DNA from: Bartonella harrusi
Lineage (GTDB): Bacteria; Pseudomonadota; Alphaproteobacteria; Rhizobiales; Rhizobiaceae
Length of the DNA: 64,000 bases
Direction of reading: 5' to 3'
Assembly (NCBI RefSeq): GCF_024297065.1
Contig: NZ_CP101114.1
Location: 248,001 to 312,000, forward strand
Under the pieces are notes generated by a model. That model was not told where the DNA came from and ran no database searches. It saw only the letters and a list, made by a program, of their open reading frames with translations. Positions 16,540 to 27,200 of this stretch are shown here, in pieces; position 1 is the first letter of the stretch, and each line of letters opens with the position of its first letter. Both the position numbers and the translations under genes were made by a program.

Positions 16540-17985
16540 ATGAATACGAAACGTTTAATAACGGCATCTGTTTTTGCTTTAATTTCAGCTTCTACAACAC
16601 AGGCAGCTGATGTAATGATTCCTCATCAGACAACGCCGGTTTTTTCGCCAGCTTTTGTAGCTCCTACTTTTACATGGTCCGGATTTTATTTGGGTGGACA
16701 AGTTGGTGGTTTTTCTAGTAAAACGGATATGAATATTATTGGTAAGCATAAAAGCACACCGTTAAGTAAAGATTTGTCCCCTAAGCTTTCAGGTTTTGAA
16801 GGGGGGCTTTACGCAGGTTCTAATATTGACCTTGGCGACAATTTCGTTTTTGGTATCGATACGGATTTAATCTGGTCTGGTCAGAAGCACACAAAGTCTA
16901 TCACTCTAGGTGCGTCTAATAATGCTGAAATGGATAATTTAGTAGGAAGATCTCGCCGATCTGTACGGTCAGCGCCTACACAAACACCAGCAGCACCAGT
17001 ACCAGTAAAACCTGCAGCAACAAAACCTGTAACAACAAAACCTGTAGCAACAAAAACTGTAGCAACAAAACCTGCAGCAACAAAACCTGCAGCACCCGCA
17101 AAACCGGCAGCGGCCGCAAAACCGGCAGCGGCCGCAGTACAAAGAGCATCGGTTGCACGATCATTACCATTACCATTACCAGTACCAGGGGATGGTACGC
17201 AGCAGGTGTCAGCTAAGCCAGAGACATCCACACCAGCGGAAGCTCCACTATTATTGGCAAGATCAGCATCAGGAGAATCAGCACAACCAACCGTTTCTGC
17301 AAATCAAGTTTCAAAAGCAGGTGCCGACGTCAATGGTAGTTACAGCCATTCTCATGGTGGGCAGAATAGTGGTGGACATGGTTATCATGGTGTGGGCAAT
17401 GGTTCACATGCGCACAGTGGCGCGCCTCACGGCATTGGCACTCATTCACACGGAGCTCATCCACATAGTTCTTCTAATCCCCATGGTGGACAGAGGGAGA
17501 GTGGTCTTGGTGCACAAAATGCAAAAGCTGCGGATGAAAACAGTAGCAGTATATATGGTATAGAGCACATTAAGAAAGAAATTTCGGCACTTGGTTTGGA
17601 GCAAAAGGGTAAAGAGTTGACTTTAAGTCATACTTTAAAACAGGATTGGGCTGGTGCAACACGAGTACGTATCGGTTTTGTTGCTGATCGCTTTATGCCT
17701 TATCTTGCTGGCGGTATTGCTTATGCACGGCTTCGAGACACGGTATCAATATCATTGAAGAAAGAGGATGGAAGCGTCATTTCTTCTAAAAACTTAACCG
17801 ATGAAGCGAAGACGATGGTTGGTTATACTCTTGGTGGTGGAGTTGATTTTGCAATTCTGGACAATGTTATTGTGCGGGCAGAGTATCGTTACTCAGATTT
17901 TGGTAAAAAGAAATTTGTGAAGGAAAAACTCGAAATAAATTACAAAACCAATGATTTCCGTGTGGGTGTCGCTTATAAATTCTAA
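16540..17985 (+). CDS. Large Hbp-family protein with Lys-Pro-Ala repeats and a His-rich loop
   Basis: A 481-residue Hbp paralogue, about 200 residues longer than its neighbours. The barrel ends are normal: signal peptide to AQA/AD, TFTWSGFYLGGQVGGFSSK, LSGFEGGLYAGSN, then at the C-terminus LKQDWAGATRVRIGF, PYLAGGIAYARL, and NYKTNDFRVGVAYKF. Inserted at the same loop that varies in copies 2 and 3 are (i) a KPAATKPVTTKP-type repeat region (about residues 155-200) with alternating AAKPAAAAKP, (ii) a Ser/Pro/Ala stretch, and (iii) a Gly/His-rich segment (about residues 265-320) with 12 His in roughly 50 residues. The His segment could bind heme iron or metals. The underlying DNA repeat is prone to slippage. 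ATG 16540 is chosen because the signal peptide starts there. Confidence 0.9.
   Translation: MNTKRLITASVFALISASTTQAADVMIPHQTTPVFSPAFVAPTFTWSGFYLGGQVGGFSSKTDMNIIGKHKSTPLSKDLSPKLSGFEGGLYAGSNIDLGDNFVFGIDTDLIWSGQKHTKSITLGASNNAEMDNLVGRSRRSVRSAPTQTPAAPVPVKPAATKPVTTKPVATKTVATKPAATKPAAPAKPAAAAKPAAAAVQRASVARSLPLPLPVPGDGTQQVSAKPETSTPAEAPLLLARSASGESAQPTVSANQVSKAGADVNGSYSHSHGGQNSGGHGYHGVGNGSHAHSGAPHGIGTHSHGAHPHSSSNPHGGQRESGLGAQNAKAADENSSSIYGIEHIKKEISALGLEQKGKELTLSHTLKQDWAGATRVRIGFVADRFMPYLAGGIAYARLRDTVSISLKKEDGSVISSKNLTDEAKTMVGYTLGGGVDFAILDNVIVRAEYRYSDFGKKKFVKEKLEINYKTNDFRVGVAYKF
17010..17137 (+). repeat. In-frame minisatellite within hbp gene 4
   Basis: Imperfect tandem units built on CCTGTAGCAACAAAA (15 bases, encoding P-V-A-T-K) merging into GCAAAACCGGCAGCGGCC (encoding AKPAAA, two near-identical copies). 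All unit lengths are multiples of three, so changes in copy number would alter loop length without breaking the frame. Confidence 0.8.
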
Positions 17986-18009
17986 TTTTTTATAAGGATG
18001 AATTTTCAA

Positions 18010-18042
18010 GAGGCTCCACTAATAGTGGAGCCTTTATTTTTT
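18010..18042 (+). terminator. Terminator after hbp gene 4
   Basis: Perfect stem AGGCTCCACT / AGTGGAGCCT with an AAT loop, followed by TTATTTTTT. It ends the hbp cluster. Confidence 0.9.
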
Positions 18043-18238
18043 CAGAAGATTATTTTTGGGTTTTCTTTCTTGATCGTTTCATGATAAAGCCCATAGAATA
18101 TAATGATGTATCTTCTTGATCACTGCTTAATATGAAAGATTAGCTCGGCTTTCCCTATAGATTAAAAAAACCAGAGTTGCAGGGTTCAGGGAAGTTATGC
18201 AAAAATGAATTCGTAAAAGTGGACAGGAATATTTCACA

Positions 18239-21154
18239 ATGACTGTGAAAAATGAAACAATAGATTATTCGAAAACTCTTTATTTACCGCAAACAAATTT
18301 TCCTATGCGTGCTGGATTACCGCAAAAAGAGCTTGAATTAATAGAGCAGTGGGAAGATATGGGGCTTTATACGCAATTGCGTCAACAGGCGAAAGACCGC
18401 CCACTTTACATTCTTCATGATGGTCCGCCTTATGCAAATGGACATATTCATATTGGTCATGCTTTGAATAAAGTTCTAAAGGATGTGATTGTTCGTTCAT
18501 TTCAAATGCGCGGTTTTAATGCAAATTATGTCCCTGGTTGGGATTGTCATGGACTGCCGATTGAATGGAAGATTGAAGAAAAATACCGTGCACAAGGGAA
18601 AAATAAGGATGAAGTGCCCCTTAATGAATTTCGTCAAGAATGCCGTGAATTTGCACAACATTGGATAACTGTTCAAAGTGAAGAATTTAAACGCCTTGGT
18701 GTTATTGGAGATTTTAAGACCCCCTATACCACAATGGCTTTTCATGCAGAAGCACGCATTGCCAGTGAGTTGATGAAATTTGCTTTGTCAGATCAGATTT
18801 ATCGTGGTTCAAAGCCTGTGATGTGGTCTGTCGTGGAGCGTACGGCTTTGGCAGAGGCAGAGATTGAATATCATGATCATGAATCAGAGATTATTTGGGT
18901 TAAGTTTCCTGTTTTTAAAACAGATTCTGGAGATTTATATGGCTCTTATGTTGTGATTTGGACGACGACTCCGTGGACCATTCCTGGTAACCGTGCGGTG
19001 AGTTATTCGTCGCAGATTTCTTATGGTGTTTATGAAGTTGAAAGTGCGGAAAATGATTTTGGTCCTCAGTCTGGAGAAAAACTTCTTTTTGCTGATGCGT
19101 TGGCACTGAACTGTGCAGAAAAAGCAAAACTTGTTTTGAAGCGTTTACGCAGTGTTTCTGCGGATGAACTTAAAACGCTTGTTCTTTCTCATCCACTCAA
19201 AGGTTTGGCTGGAGGATATCATTATCAGATTCCACTGCTTGATGGTTCGCATGTAACAGAGAGCGCTGGTACAGGTTTTGTTCATACAGCGCCAAGCCAT
19301 GGGCGTGAAGATTTTGAAATTTGGAATGCTTATAAGCCTTTATTGGAGCAAGCCGGTATTGATTCGTCTATACCCTTTCCTGTTGATGCTGCTGGTTTCT
19401 ATACGAAGGATGTTCCTGGTTTGGGCCCGGATCGTGAAGGGAGACCCGCACGTGTTATTGATGATAATGGAAAAATGGGTGATGCCAATAGAGAGGTTAT
19501 TAATGCTTTAATGAAAGCAGATCGGTTGTTTGCACGTGGTCGTTTAAAGCATTCTTACCCTCATAGTTGGCGTTCAAAAAAACCAGTTATTTTTCGTAAT
19601 ACGCCACAATGGTTTATTTCAATGGATAAAGATCTTGGAGATGGATCAACTTTACGTAGCCGTGCTTTAGAAGCTGTTTCGATGACGCGTTTTGTTCCTT
19701 CTTCTGGTCAAAACCGTTTAGCTTCTATGATAGCGGATCGTCCGGATTGGGTTCTTTCTCGTCAGCGTTCTTGGGGTGTTCCTATTTGTATTTTTGCCAA
19801 TGAAGAGGGTGTCGTTCTGAAAGATGAGTGCGTAAATGAACGTATTTTACAGGCTTTTGAAGCGGAAGGTGCAGATGCATGGTTTTCTGAGGGAGCGCGT
19901 GAGCGTTTTTTAGGGGACCGTGTCCATGAGCCTTGGGTTCAGGTTTATGATATTCTTGATGTTTGGTTTGATTCTGGAGCAAGTCATAGTTTTGTGTTAG
20001 AAGATCGGGATAATTTGAAATGGCCTGCCGATGTTTATTTTGAAGGATCTGATCAACATCGTGGATGGTTTCAATCTTCTCTTTTGGAAAGCTGTGGTAC
20101 GCGTATCTGCTCTCCGTATAAAACGGTGATTACACACGGTTTTACTTTGGATGAGAATGGCAAGAAAATGTCTAAATCCTTAGGAAATACAGTTGTTCCA
20201 CAAGAGATCATTAAAACATCTGGTGCGGATATTTTTCGTCTTTGGGTTATGACAACGGATTATTGGGAAGACCAACGTTTAGGCAAAACAATTCTGCAAA
20301 CGAATGTAGATTCATATCGTAAATTACGCAATGCAATTCGTTGGATGCTTGGGACATTAGCGCATGATGAACGAGAAGAAATACCTTATTGCCAATTACC
20401 GGACCTTGAAAAACTTATATTGCATCAGCTTTTTGAACTCGATCAATTGATTAATCGCGCTTATGATGAATTTGATTTCAAAAAGATTATGCGTGCATTG
20501 TTAGATTTTTCAATTACTGAATTATCAGCATTTTATTTTGATATCCGTAAAGATTCTCTTTATTGTGATGCGCCTTCATCACAAAAACGTAAAGCTGCTT
20601 TGCAGGTTGTTCGTGAAGTTTTTAAGCGCATGGTAACATGGCTTGCTCCTATGTTGCCTTTTACGATGGAAGAAGCTTGGCTAGAGTATTATCCAGAAAG
20701 TCAATCAGTGCATTTAGAACAATTTTATTCTGTACAAGAGGAATGGCAGAACGAATCTTTGGCTGAACGTTGGAAAAAAATTCGACAGGTTCGTAAAGTT
20801 GTGACGGGTGCTTTAGAGCTTGAACGCGCCAACAAGCGCATTGGCTCATCTTTAGAAGCCGCTCCTGTTGTTTTTATTTCTAATCCAGCTTTACTGGAGG
20901 CGTTAGAGAATTTAGATATGGCGGAAATTTGTATCACAAGTGCTTTAACAATTAGACAGGATGTACCACCTGTGAATGCTTTTACTCTGAGTGATGTTGA
21001 AGGTGTTGGTGTGTATCCAGAGAAGGCATTGGGTAAAAAATGTGCTAGATCTTGGCGTTATACACAAGATGTTGGAAGTGATCCAGCTTATCCTGACGTA
21101 TCTGCTCGCGATGCTGCAGCGTTGCGGGAATTACAAATACTTGGCAAGATTTAA
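18239..21154 (+). CDS. ileS: Isoleucyl-tRNA synthetase
   Basis: A 971-residue class I aminoacyl-tRNA synthetase charging tRNA-Ile. HIGH signature in [15 protein letters not shown] (about residues 61-75), the KMSKS loop in [10 protein letters not shown] near residue 640, [11 protein letters not shown] of the editing (CP1) domain, and the [13 protein letters not shown] block of the family. C-terminal anticodon-binding domain present; no C-terminal zinc Cys cluster, as in many alphaproteobacterial enzymes. ATG 18239 matches the usual N-terminus. Full length and apparently intact. Confidence 0.97.
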   Translation: MTVKNETIDYSKTLYLPQTNFPMRAGLPQKELELIEQWEDMGLYTQLRQQAKDRPLYILHDGPPYANGHIHIGHALNKVLKDVIVRSFQMRGFNANYVPGWDCHGLPIEWKIEEKYRAQGKNKDEVPLNEFRQECREFAQHWITVQSEEFKRLGVIGDFKTPYTTMAFHAEARIASELMKFALSDQIYRGSKPVMWSVVERTALAEAEIEYHDHESEIIWVKFPVFKTDSGDLYGSYVVIWTTTPWTIPGNRAVSYSSQISYGVYEVESAENDFGPQSGEKLLFADALALNCAEKAKLVLKRLRSVSADELKTLVLSHPLKGLAGGYHYQIPLLDGSHVTESAGTGFVHTAPSHGREDFEIWNAYKPLLEQAGIDSSIPFPVDAAGFYTKDVPGLGPDREGRPARVIDDNGKMGDANREVINALMKADRLFARGRLKHSYPHSWRSKKPVIFRNTPQWFISMDKDLGDGSTLRSRALEAVSMTRFVPSSGQNRLASMIADRPDWVLSRQRSWGVPICIFANEEGVVLKDECVNERILQAFEAEGADAWFSEGARERFLGDRVHEPWVQVYDILDVWFDSGASHSFVLEDRDNLKWPADVYFEGSDQHRGWFQSSLLESCGTRICSPYKTVITHGFTLDENGKKMSKSLGNTVVPQEIIKTSGADIFRLWVMTTDYWEDQRLGKTILQTNVDSYRKLRNAIRWMLGTLAHDEREEIPYCQLPDLEKLILHQLFELDQLINRAYDEFDFKKIMRALLDFSITELSAFYFDIRKDSLYCDAPSSQKRKAALQVVREVFKRMVTWLAPMLPFTMEEAWLEYYPESQSVHLEQFYSVQEEWQNESLAERWKKIRQVRKVVTGALELERANKRIGSSLEAAPVVFISNPALLEALENLDMAEICITSALTIRQDVPPVNAFTLSDVEGVGVYPEKALGKKCARSWRYTQDVGSDPAYPDVSARDAAALRELQILGKI

Positions 21155-21345
21155 GATCAAGAGATAGAAAAACAGATTTGTAAAGAGCATTATTATGGTT
21201 TGAATTCTATCATTGATGCATAGAGTCTTTTATGGTAGGGGTGAAATCCATTATTTTTTTGTGAGGGGGGTGTATGTGTAGATCAGATCTCCAGTAAATC
21301 GCGAGAAGACTAATGAGTCATATACTTAGGAAAATGGGATAAGCA

Positions 21346-21858
21346 GTGAAAAAACGTGAAGTAAGAATATTGCCAATAAGTATTTTGGGCATGTGCTTTG
21401 TTTTAACAGGATGCGGTCTGTCTGCTCCTACCTATGGTACAGATAAGCCGGTTTCATTACAATTTTTTGAAGATGTTGCTAACCTTGCCTCGCTGACACC
21501 GAAAAATGACAACAGTCAGCTCATTATGAAGTCTCATCCAAAACTTGTGATTCCTGAACCCAGTTCGCGCAGATTTTTACCATTGCCACAGCAGGATAAT
21601 TCTTCTGAGAAAACAGAAAAATCGAAGCAGCGCTTTAGTGGGAGTCAAGGTTCTATTTCCGCTAAACATATTGATTCTGTTGGTACTGAAAGTATTTCAC
21701 GATTGAATGCTAAACAACGGCAGGAATATCACCGTCGTCAAAGAGCACAAGTTGGAAGCCCCAAATACCGTCGGTATCTCACTGAACCACCTTTAAGTTA
21801 TCGTCAACCGGCAAAGATTGCGCCTGTTAATCGCTCAGAGGGAAAGGTGAAGCATTAA
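21346..21858 (+). CDS. Lipoprotein of unknown function
   Basis: A 170-residue protein starting at GTG 21346 (no in-frame ATG nearby). Lipobox LTGC after a hydrophobic leader (ILGMCFVLTGCGL), so probably lipid-anchored. The mature part is polar and basic with Pro and Gln, no recognisable domain, and likely disordered; the C-terminus carries a KQRQEYHRRQRAQ basic helix. It follows ileS after about 190 bases. Similar short basic lipoproteins occur downstream of ileS in Rhizobiales (from memory). Function unknown. Confidence 0.6.
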   Translation: MKKREVRILPISILGMCFVLTGCGLSAPTYGTDKPVSLQFFEDVANLASLTPKNDNSQLIMKSHPKLVIPEPSSRRFLPLPQQDNSSEKTEKSKQRFSGSQGSISAKHIDSVGTESISRLNAKQRQEYHRRQRAQVGSPKYRRYLTEPPLSYRQPAKIAPVNRSEGKVKH

Positions 21859-21970
21859 AAAGGCTTAAAAAGGGGTACTCAAGAGGACAGGCTCTGATGA
21901 AGAGAACAGTTATCACCAGAGATTTTTGATATTTTTAGAGATAATTTGTTGTTGAGATGATGCGTTGTTT

Positions 21971-22418
21971 TTAACTTCGCTTTTGTGCAAAAAAATCTTT
22001 AAGCAGTTGAGCAGCTTCTTTTTCCTTGAAACCAGAATAGATCTCAGGTTTGTGGTGACAGGTTGGTTGCTTATAAAAGCGAGGACCGTGTTCAATTGCG
22101 CCTCCTTTAGGGTCGCTTGTGGCGTAATAGAGACGTCGTATCCGTGCAAATGAAATGGCTGCGGCACACATAGCACAAGGTTCGAGTGTTACATATAAGT
22201 CGCAATCAGGAAGCCTTTCGCTTTGGAGTCTTTCACAAGCTATACGGATTACACGCATTTCTGCGTGTCCTGTAGGATCATATGGAGTTTTTATGGAGTT
22301 ACCAGCGCATGCAATGATTGTTGTTCCACGTGTGATAATAGCGCCTACAGGGACTTCGCCTTTTTTTTTTCGCCTCTTGCGCTTCTAAAAGAGCTCTTTC
22401 CATCGGTGTCAAAGTCAT
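21971..22418 (-). pseudogene. tadA: tRNA-specific adenosine deaminase, frameshifted at an A10 tract
   Basis: The minus-strand frame 22258-21971 encodes the C-terminal two thirds of TadA (A34-to-inosine in tRNA-Arg): the zinc Cys pair PCAMC and the YATSDPKGG block. The N-terminal part lies upstream in another phase: MTLTPMERALLEAQEAKKK from ATG 22418, then, after a run of ten A (T10 at 22361-22370 on the plus strand), GEVPVGAIITRG ... HAEMRVIRI, which contains the catalytic HAE. With nine A the gene would be one normal ORF of about 148 residues; with ten it breaks after AKKK. TadA is essential in E. coli, so this may be a sequencing error, a rescued slippage site, or a real loss. Confidence 0.8.
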
Positions 22419-22687
22419 CGTATTCTTTCTGCTGGAATATAGGGAATCAAGAAGATTTTTCCATGAAGAAGAGTCCTATAAAATAAAAACCTTCTGATCC
22501 TTTTTAATAAAGGGGTGTTGTTTTTTTTAATATTTAAAAGCAGCTTAAAAGTAAACAGGTGCATTATTGCTGCTAAAGGATAGAAAATAACAAATGATTG
22601 TGTTACTTCCCCTTTTCAGAATAAGAGCGCTATAGTCCAGGAAGGTGATTTGCTAAACGGACGAGAAGAGATTGGTGTGCAGAGCAA

Positions 22688-24088
22688 ATGAATGAAAATG
22701 AAAGTGAACGGATTGCCAAAAGGTTAGCACGTGCAGGGGTTGCTTCACGTCGTGATGCAGAAATGATGATTTCTGCAGGCCGTATTGTTGTTAATGGTAA
22801 AGTTGTGACAACACCCGCTTTTAATGTTAGCCGCTCTGATGTTATTAAAGTTGATGGCAAACCTTTATCTCCTATAGAAAGAACACGATTATGGCTTTAC
22901 CATAAGCCAGCGGGTCTTGTTACCACGCACCGTGATCCTGAAGGAAGACCAACAGTCTTTAGTCATTTGCCGAAAGGAATGCCTCGTGTTCTTTCTGTAG
23001 GGAGGCTTGATATTAATACGGAAGGGCTTTTGTTGTTAACCAATGATGGTGGTTTAGCACGTATATTAGAGCTTCCTGTAACGGGGTGGGTGCGTAAATA
23101 TCGAGTTCGTGCGCATGGAAGAGTAAAACAGAGTGCACTTGATAATCTTAAAAATGGCATCGCGATTGATGGTATTTTCTATGGTTCGATTGAGGCATCG
23201 ATTGAACGTGAACAAGGGACAAATCTATGGATTTCTGTAGCTTTGCGTGAAGGAAAGAATCGTGAAATAAAAAATGTTCTTGGTGCATTAGGATTATCAG
23301 TTAATCGTTTAATTCGTATCTCTTATGGTCCATTTCAGCTCTCTGACTTGGGAGAGGGGGCCGTTCGTGAAATAAAAGGGAGGATGTTGCGTGAGCAATT
23401 GGGTGAGCGTTTAATTATGCAAGCCAATGCAGATTTTGACTCTCCTATTCTTAAGCCATTTTCAAATTCTGCGATTGTTGCAGAAAAACAAAGTGATAAA
23501 AACTTTGCTATCAACAATGATAGCTGGGTTTTCTCAAGTGGAAGAGATGTGCAACGCAGACAACGAGGCGGTTCTGCTAAGCATGGTCAATCACGATTGG
23601 GTATAAAAACTGATGAGAAAATTATCCGTAAGGATAAGGGTGAAGAAAAAAAAGCAGAACGTATTTATCCTCGTTCGCGCCGTTCTAATGTTTGGATGGC
23701 TCCTGGTGCACGTCTACATAGTGCGCATAAGAAGTCTTCCTATAGTGAGGATAGTTTTCATGATCATAAGAGCAATTTGATTGGTAAGAGATCTTTTCAT
23801 AGAAGAAAGGAAAAGCCATCAGAAGTTCAATTTCGGGAAGAACGAGACACGCATTTTGAGAAAAAACAGGGTAAAAAATCTTTTGGTAAGACGCGTTTTA
23901 TTGACAAGAAGGAGCGTTTTTTAAAAAAAGAAGAAAAGGTTATGAAGGGTAATAATGATGCGCCTTCTTTTGAAAGAAAACGAAGGGCAAAATCATTTGA
24001 GAGTGCCATGAAAAAATCTAAAGAATATAGCAGTGATGCGAAGACACCAAAAAAATTTGGAGGATTACGTGCGGGTCGTCGGCGGTAA
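22688..24088 (+). CDS. rluB: Pseudouridine synthase, RsuA/RluB family with long basic tail
   Basis: A 466-residue protein. Residues 1-60 form an S4 RNA-binding domain ([18 protein letters not shown]); the catalytic domain follows with [18 protein letters not shown], whose Asp is the catalytic nucleophile, and [13 protein letters not shown]. It ends by about residue 245. The remaining ~220 residues are very rich in Lys, Arg, Ser and Gly, probably disordered and RNA-binding; long tails of this kind are common in Rhizobiales RluB. It modifies 23S rRNA (U2605 in E. coli). The 3' end overlaps rsmD by 20 bases. Divergent from tadA, the usual Rhizobiales neighbourhood. Confidence 0.92.
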   Translation: MNENESERIAKRLARAGVASRRDAEMMISAGRIVVNGKVVTTPAFNVSRSDVIKVDGKPLSPIERTRLWLYHKPAGLVTTHRDPEGRPTVFSHLPKGMPRVLSVGRLDINTEGLLLLTNDGGLARILELPVTGWVRKYRVRAHGRVKQSALDNLKNGIAIDGIFYGSIEASIEREQGTNLWISVALREGKNREIKNVLGALGLSVNRLIRISYGPFQLSDLGEGAVREIKGRMLREQLGERLIMQANADFDSPILKPFSNSAIVAEKQSDKNFAINNDSWVFSSGRDVQRRQRGGSAKHGQSRLGIKTDEKIIRKDKGEEKKAERIYPRSRRSNVWMAPGARLHSAHKKSSYSEDSFHDHKSNLIGKRSFHRRKEKPSEVQFREERDTHFEKKQGKKSFGKTRFIDKKERFLKKEEKVMKGNNDAPSFERKRRAKSFESAMKKSKEYSSDAKTPKKFGGLRAGRRR

Positions 24089-24626
24089 ATTTGCTGGGCG
24101 TATTTTATTTTCTCCTGTAGGACAGTTGATTCGTCCAACCAGTGATCGTACGCGCGAAAGCCTTTTCAATATTCTTGCTAACCGGGAAGAACATTTTTGG
24201 ACCAATAAACGCGTTCTTGACCTTTTTGCGGGGACTGGTGCTTTAGGCATAGAGGCTTTGTCACGTGGTGCAAAAACCGCAGTTTTTGTTGAAAATTCAG
24301 TTGAAGGGCGTGGATTGCTTCAAAAGAATATTGAAGCTTTTGAATTGCAGTCTATAGGGCGTATTTTGCGTCGTGATGCAACAAAATTGGGCAATATTGG
24401 GACAATGCTTCCATTTGATGTTATTTGTGCAGATCCTCCCTATGGTCATTGTTTAGGTGAGCGTGCTTTTGTTGAGGCTCTGAGGGGAGGATGGGCAAAA
24501 GCTGATACACTCTTTGTGCTTGAAGAAAAGAAAGATGCAATTATTCATTTACCTGATACATTTTATCTTGATGATGAGCGTTTTTATGGGGAGACGGCAA
24601 TACGGTTTTATAAACTATGCTCATAA
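24069..24626 (+). CDS. rsmD: 16S rRNA (guanine966-N2)-methyltransferase
   Basis: A 185-residue SAM-dependent methyltransferase. N-terminal [11 protein letters not shown], then [12 protein letters not shown], motif [21 protein letters not shown], and catalytic motif IV ADPPYG. I chose GTG 24069 because it gives the family N-terminus and has GGAGGA six bases upstream; the longer frame from 24033 starts inside rluB with no family similarity. Overlaps rluB, so coupled translation is likely. Confidence 0.93.
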   Translation: MRVVGGKFAGRILFSPVGQLIRPTSDRTRESLFNILANREEHFWTNKRVLDLFAGTGALGIEALSRGAKTAVFVENSVEGRGLLQKNIEAFELQSIGRILRRDATKLGNIGTMLPFDVICADPPYGHCLGERAFVEALRGGWAKADTLFVLEEKKDAIIHLPDTFYLDDERFYGETAIRFYKLCS

Positions 24627-25224
24627 TTTCAGCCTTGAGAAAGTTCTTGTTTTTATTCGATAGGATGAGAAAGAGTATTTTATAGACCGTTTTCAGGGTA
24701 TTTTTTATGCAGAGATTACTGCATTCATAAAGAGTCGTTTCTAAAATCAATCAAAGATAGAAAAATTGTATACATCTATTTTTCATCACCAACGTATAAT
24801 TTCTTATTTTAAACGTGATACATTTCAATGTATATGGTGGTTTGAGTGCTTTTCTCATGGTTATTACAATGCGTTCATTTTAGGTAGGCAATATAAGCAG
24901 TATATAAAAAGTGTCATTGCTATTGCAATGTTGTTGTACGCTTATAAAATTCTTGCGAACATTATATAAAATGCCCCTCTTAAAATCGATTTTTCAGTAT
25001 CTTTTTATTATGCTTTTGTAAAAATATTGATGAAATACATAAAAAATATTTTTAAAATAAATTGGCTATTTTTACATCCTTGATATACTCTCTGTACAAT
25101 TTTTATCAGATATAGCATTTTTTATCATGGAAATTATTCTATCCGTTAAAAATAAAAGATAAGTAACGTATAAAATTATGGTTTGAGAGTATTTCTTTAA
25201 AAAATCTTCTAAAGGTGGGGAAGT
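24627..25224. other. Intergenic, AT-rich, no supported gene
   Basis: About 600 bases between rsmD and the transketolase pair. A 67-codon open frame (24766-24969, TTG start) has no ribosome site and no recognisable content. An AGGTGGGGAAGT ribosome site at the end serves the gene at 25225. Confidence 0.5.
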
Positions 25225-26074
25225 ATGGCTTATGCGACCAACAAAGCGGATATTTGCGATGCAATTTACGCTCTGCGTTTGCGTCTTAAAATATTGAATC
25301 TCATTAGAAAAGCAAAATCCGGACATATAGCTGATAGCCTTTCTTGTATTGATTTCATTTATATTTTATACAGATATATTCTGCAAATAAATCCTACACG
25401 TATCCACGATCCCAATCGTGATCGATATGTTCAAAGTAAGGGACATGCGGTTGAGGCGTTGTATATTGTTTTATCAGAAATGGGATATTTTTATCCTCAA
25501 CAGCTCGATACTTATCTGAAATTTGATTCTCATTTTATTGGTCATGTAAGCAAAAAAGTTCTTGGTATCGAGCAAAGTACAGGGTCTCTTGGCCATGGCT
25601 TATCTCTTGGAGCAGGCATGGCTCTTGCTGGGCAGTTTAATTCTCAATCCTATCGTGTTTTTGTGCTTCTTGGTGATGGCGAAATGGCAGAGGGATCCGT
25701 TTGGGAGGCTGTACTCTTTGCAGCACACTATAAACTCAGCAATCTTATCGCCGTTATTGATAGAAATAGGCTACAAATTACTGATACAACTGATGTTTTA
25801 ATGAAAACAGAGCCCTTAGCAGATAAATTTATAAGTTTTGGGTGGCATGTTATGGAAATGGATGGTCACGATATAACACAATTGAAGGAGTCGTTAGGAA
25901 CACTTTCATTACATAAGGAAAAACCAACAGCAATACTGATGAACACCATAAAGGGGAATGGAATTTCCATTATGGAAAACGACATACGCTGGCACCATAA
26001 AAGTTCCAACAGATGAGGAATACAATATTGTGGTTAATGAAATTCAGAGCAAAATTCAATTAATGGGAGAATAA
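25225..26074 (+). pseudogene. Transketolase N-terminal subunit, frameshifted near the 3' end
   Basis: The frame from ATG 25225 to 26016 encodes 263 residues of a thiamine-diphosphate-binding transketolase half: SGHIADSLSCIDF, SKGHAVEALY, STGSLGHGLSLGAGMALA, and the ThDP/Mg motif GDGEMAEGSVWEA. At an A4 run (25999-26002) the frame changes; in the other phase the expected tail continues as HKVPTDEEYNIVVNEIQSKI to a stop at 26072-26074, three bases before the next gene. So the last ~20 residues are replaced by a short wrong tail. The catalytic core is intact and the protein might still fold, but its partner at 26077 also carries a stop. Confidence 0.75.
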
Positions 26075-26076
26075 AC

Positions 26077-27039
26077 GTGGGTATTCCTCATCAAGAAACG
26101 CAGACTGCTGTGAAATTTTCAAACCTCGAGATTGTGAATAAAACGCTTATAAATATAGCGCGATTTGATAAAGACATTGTTGTTTTAACTGCTGATTCAC
26201 GCATATCTGGCAAGATTGATTAATTTGCAAAGCTTTATCCGGAACGTATTGTAGAAGTTGGTATTGCTGAACAAAATTTGGTCGGTGTCGCTGCGGGACT
26301 TGCCTCATGCGGAAAAAAGCCATTTGTTGTTTCACAAGCTTGTTTTTTGACGACGCGTGCACTTGAACAAATAAAGATAGATGTTGCTTATTGCGAAAAT
26401 TCTGTTCGATTGATTGGGATTAGTGCTGGGATTAGCTATGGATCCCTCGGAGCAACACATCACGCTATTTCCGATTTTGCTTCGCTTCGCGCTATTCCTA
26501 ACATACGCATTATTGCTTCTGCTGATAATAAAGAAACAAAAGCTGCCATACTCTCTACTCTAAACGATCCCATGCTTGTTTATATACGTTTAGGAAAGTG
26601 TGCAGTAGAAAATATTCATAGCGATGCTTCAAAAATCGATATTCGTAAAGTTTCTGTTATAAAAAAAGGCAAAGATATTCTTTTTCTTGCTACTGGAGAG
26701 ACCGTTAAGATTTGTCTCGATGCTGCTGAAGAACTCCAAAAATATCAAATTATACCAACAGTTGTCAGTATACCGACAATTCGGCCTTTAGATGATATCT
26801 CTGTACGAGAATTATGCAAACTTTACAGATCTGTTCTCGTCTGTGAAGAGCATAGTATAAATAGGGGGCTTGGAGATGCAATTGCGAGATTACTTATGGA
26901 ACAGGGTATTACCTGTAAATTTGTATCGTTAGGAATACCGGATCAACCGATCTGTAATGGAAGCCAATTGGATGTTTTAGCACATTATGGGATCAGCCAA
27001 GATAATATAACGAAAACGATATTAACTCTGCAACAATAG
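26077..27039 (+). pseudogene. Transketolase C-terminal subunit, interrupted by an in-frame stop
   Basis: Read from GTG 26077 (GGGAG upstream) the frame gives SNLEIVNKTLINIARFDKDIVV... DSRISGKID, then TAA at 26221-26223, then continues in the same frame with FAKLYPERIVEVGIAEQNLVGVAAGLAS to 27039. The pyrimidine-binding domain (IVEVGIAEQN with the catalytic Glu) and the C-terminal transketolase domain are otherwise intact. The long open part 26278-27039 is what a gene caller would report. Together with the frameshift in the preceding gene, this makes the split transketolase look inactivated. Confidence 0.8.
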
Positions 27040-27156
27040 ACAAAAATCTTAAATTATATCTCACTATACGTGTTTGTTAAAAAAGAATGTCAATCACCGA
27101 GAATATGAAAAAAATAAAACAGACGGGCGTAAGAAACCATACTTTCCTACTTTTAA

Positions 27157-27188
27157 TAAAAAAAACACTCTTTTGTTAAAGAGAGTAT
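27157..27188 (-). terminator. Terminator of lldD (minus strand)
   Basis: On the minus strand: ACTCTCTTT - AAC - AAAAGAGTG followed by eight T. It lies just after the lldD stop codon. Confidence 0.8.
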
Positions 27189-27200
27189 AAGGCAGTTTTC

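Noticed and set aside
16990..17140. Repeat region as a possible CRISPR array
   Set aside because: Units are short, contiguous, in-frame and coding for KPAAT-like residues; no unique spacers.
16881..17231. 116-codon minus-strand ORF rich in Ala/Val/Thr
   Set aside because: Mirror of the KPA repeat region of hbp gene 4; open only because of the repeat composition.
24766..24969. 67-codon plus-strand ORF with TTG start
   Set aside because: AT-rich, aromatic-rich random-looking translation, no ribosome site, no recognisable domain.
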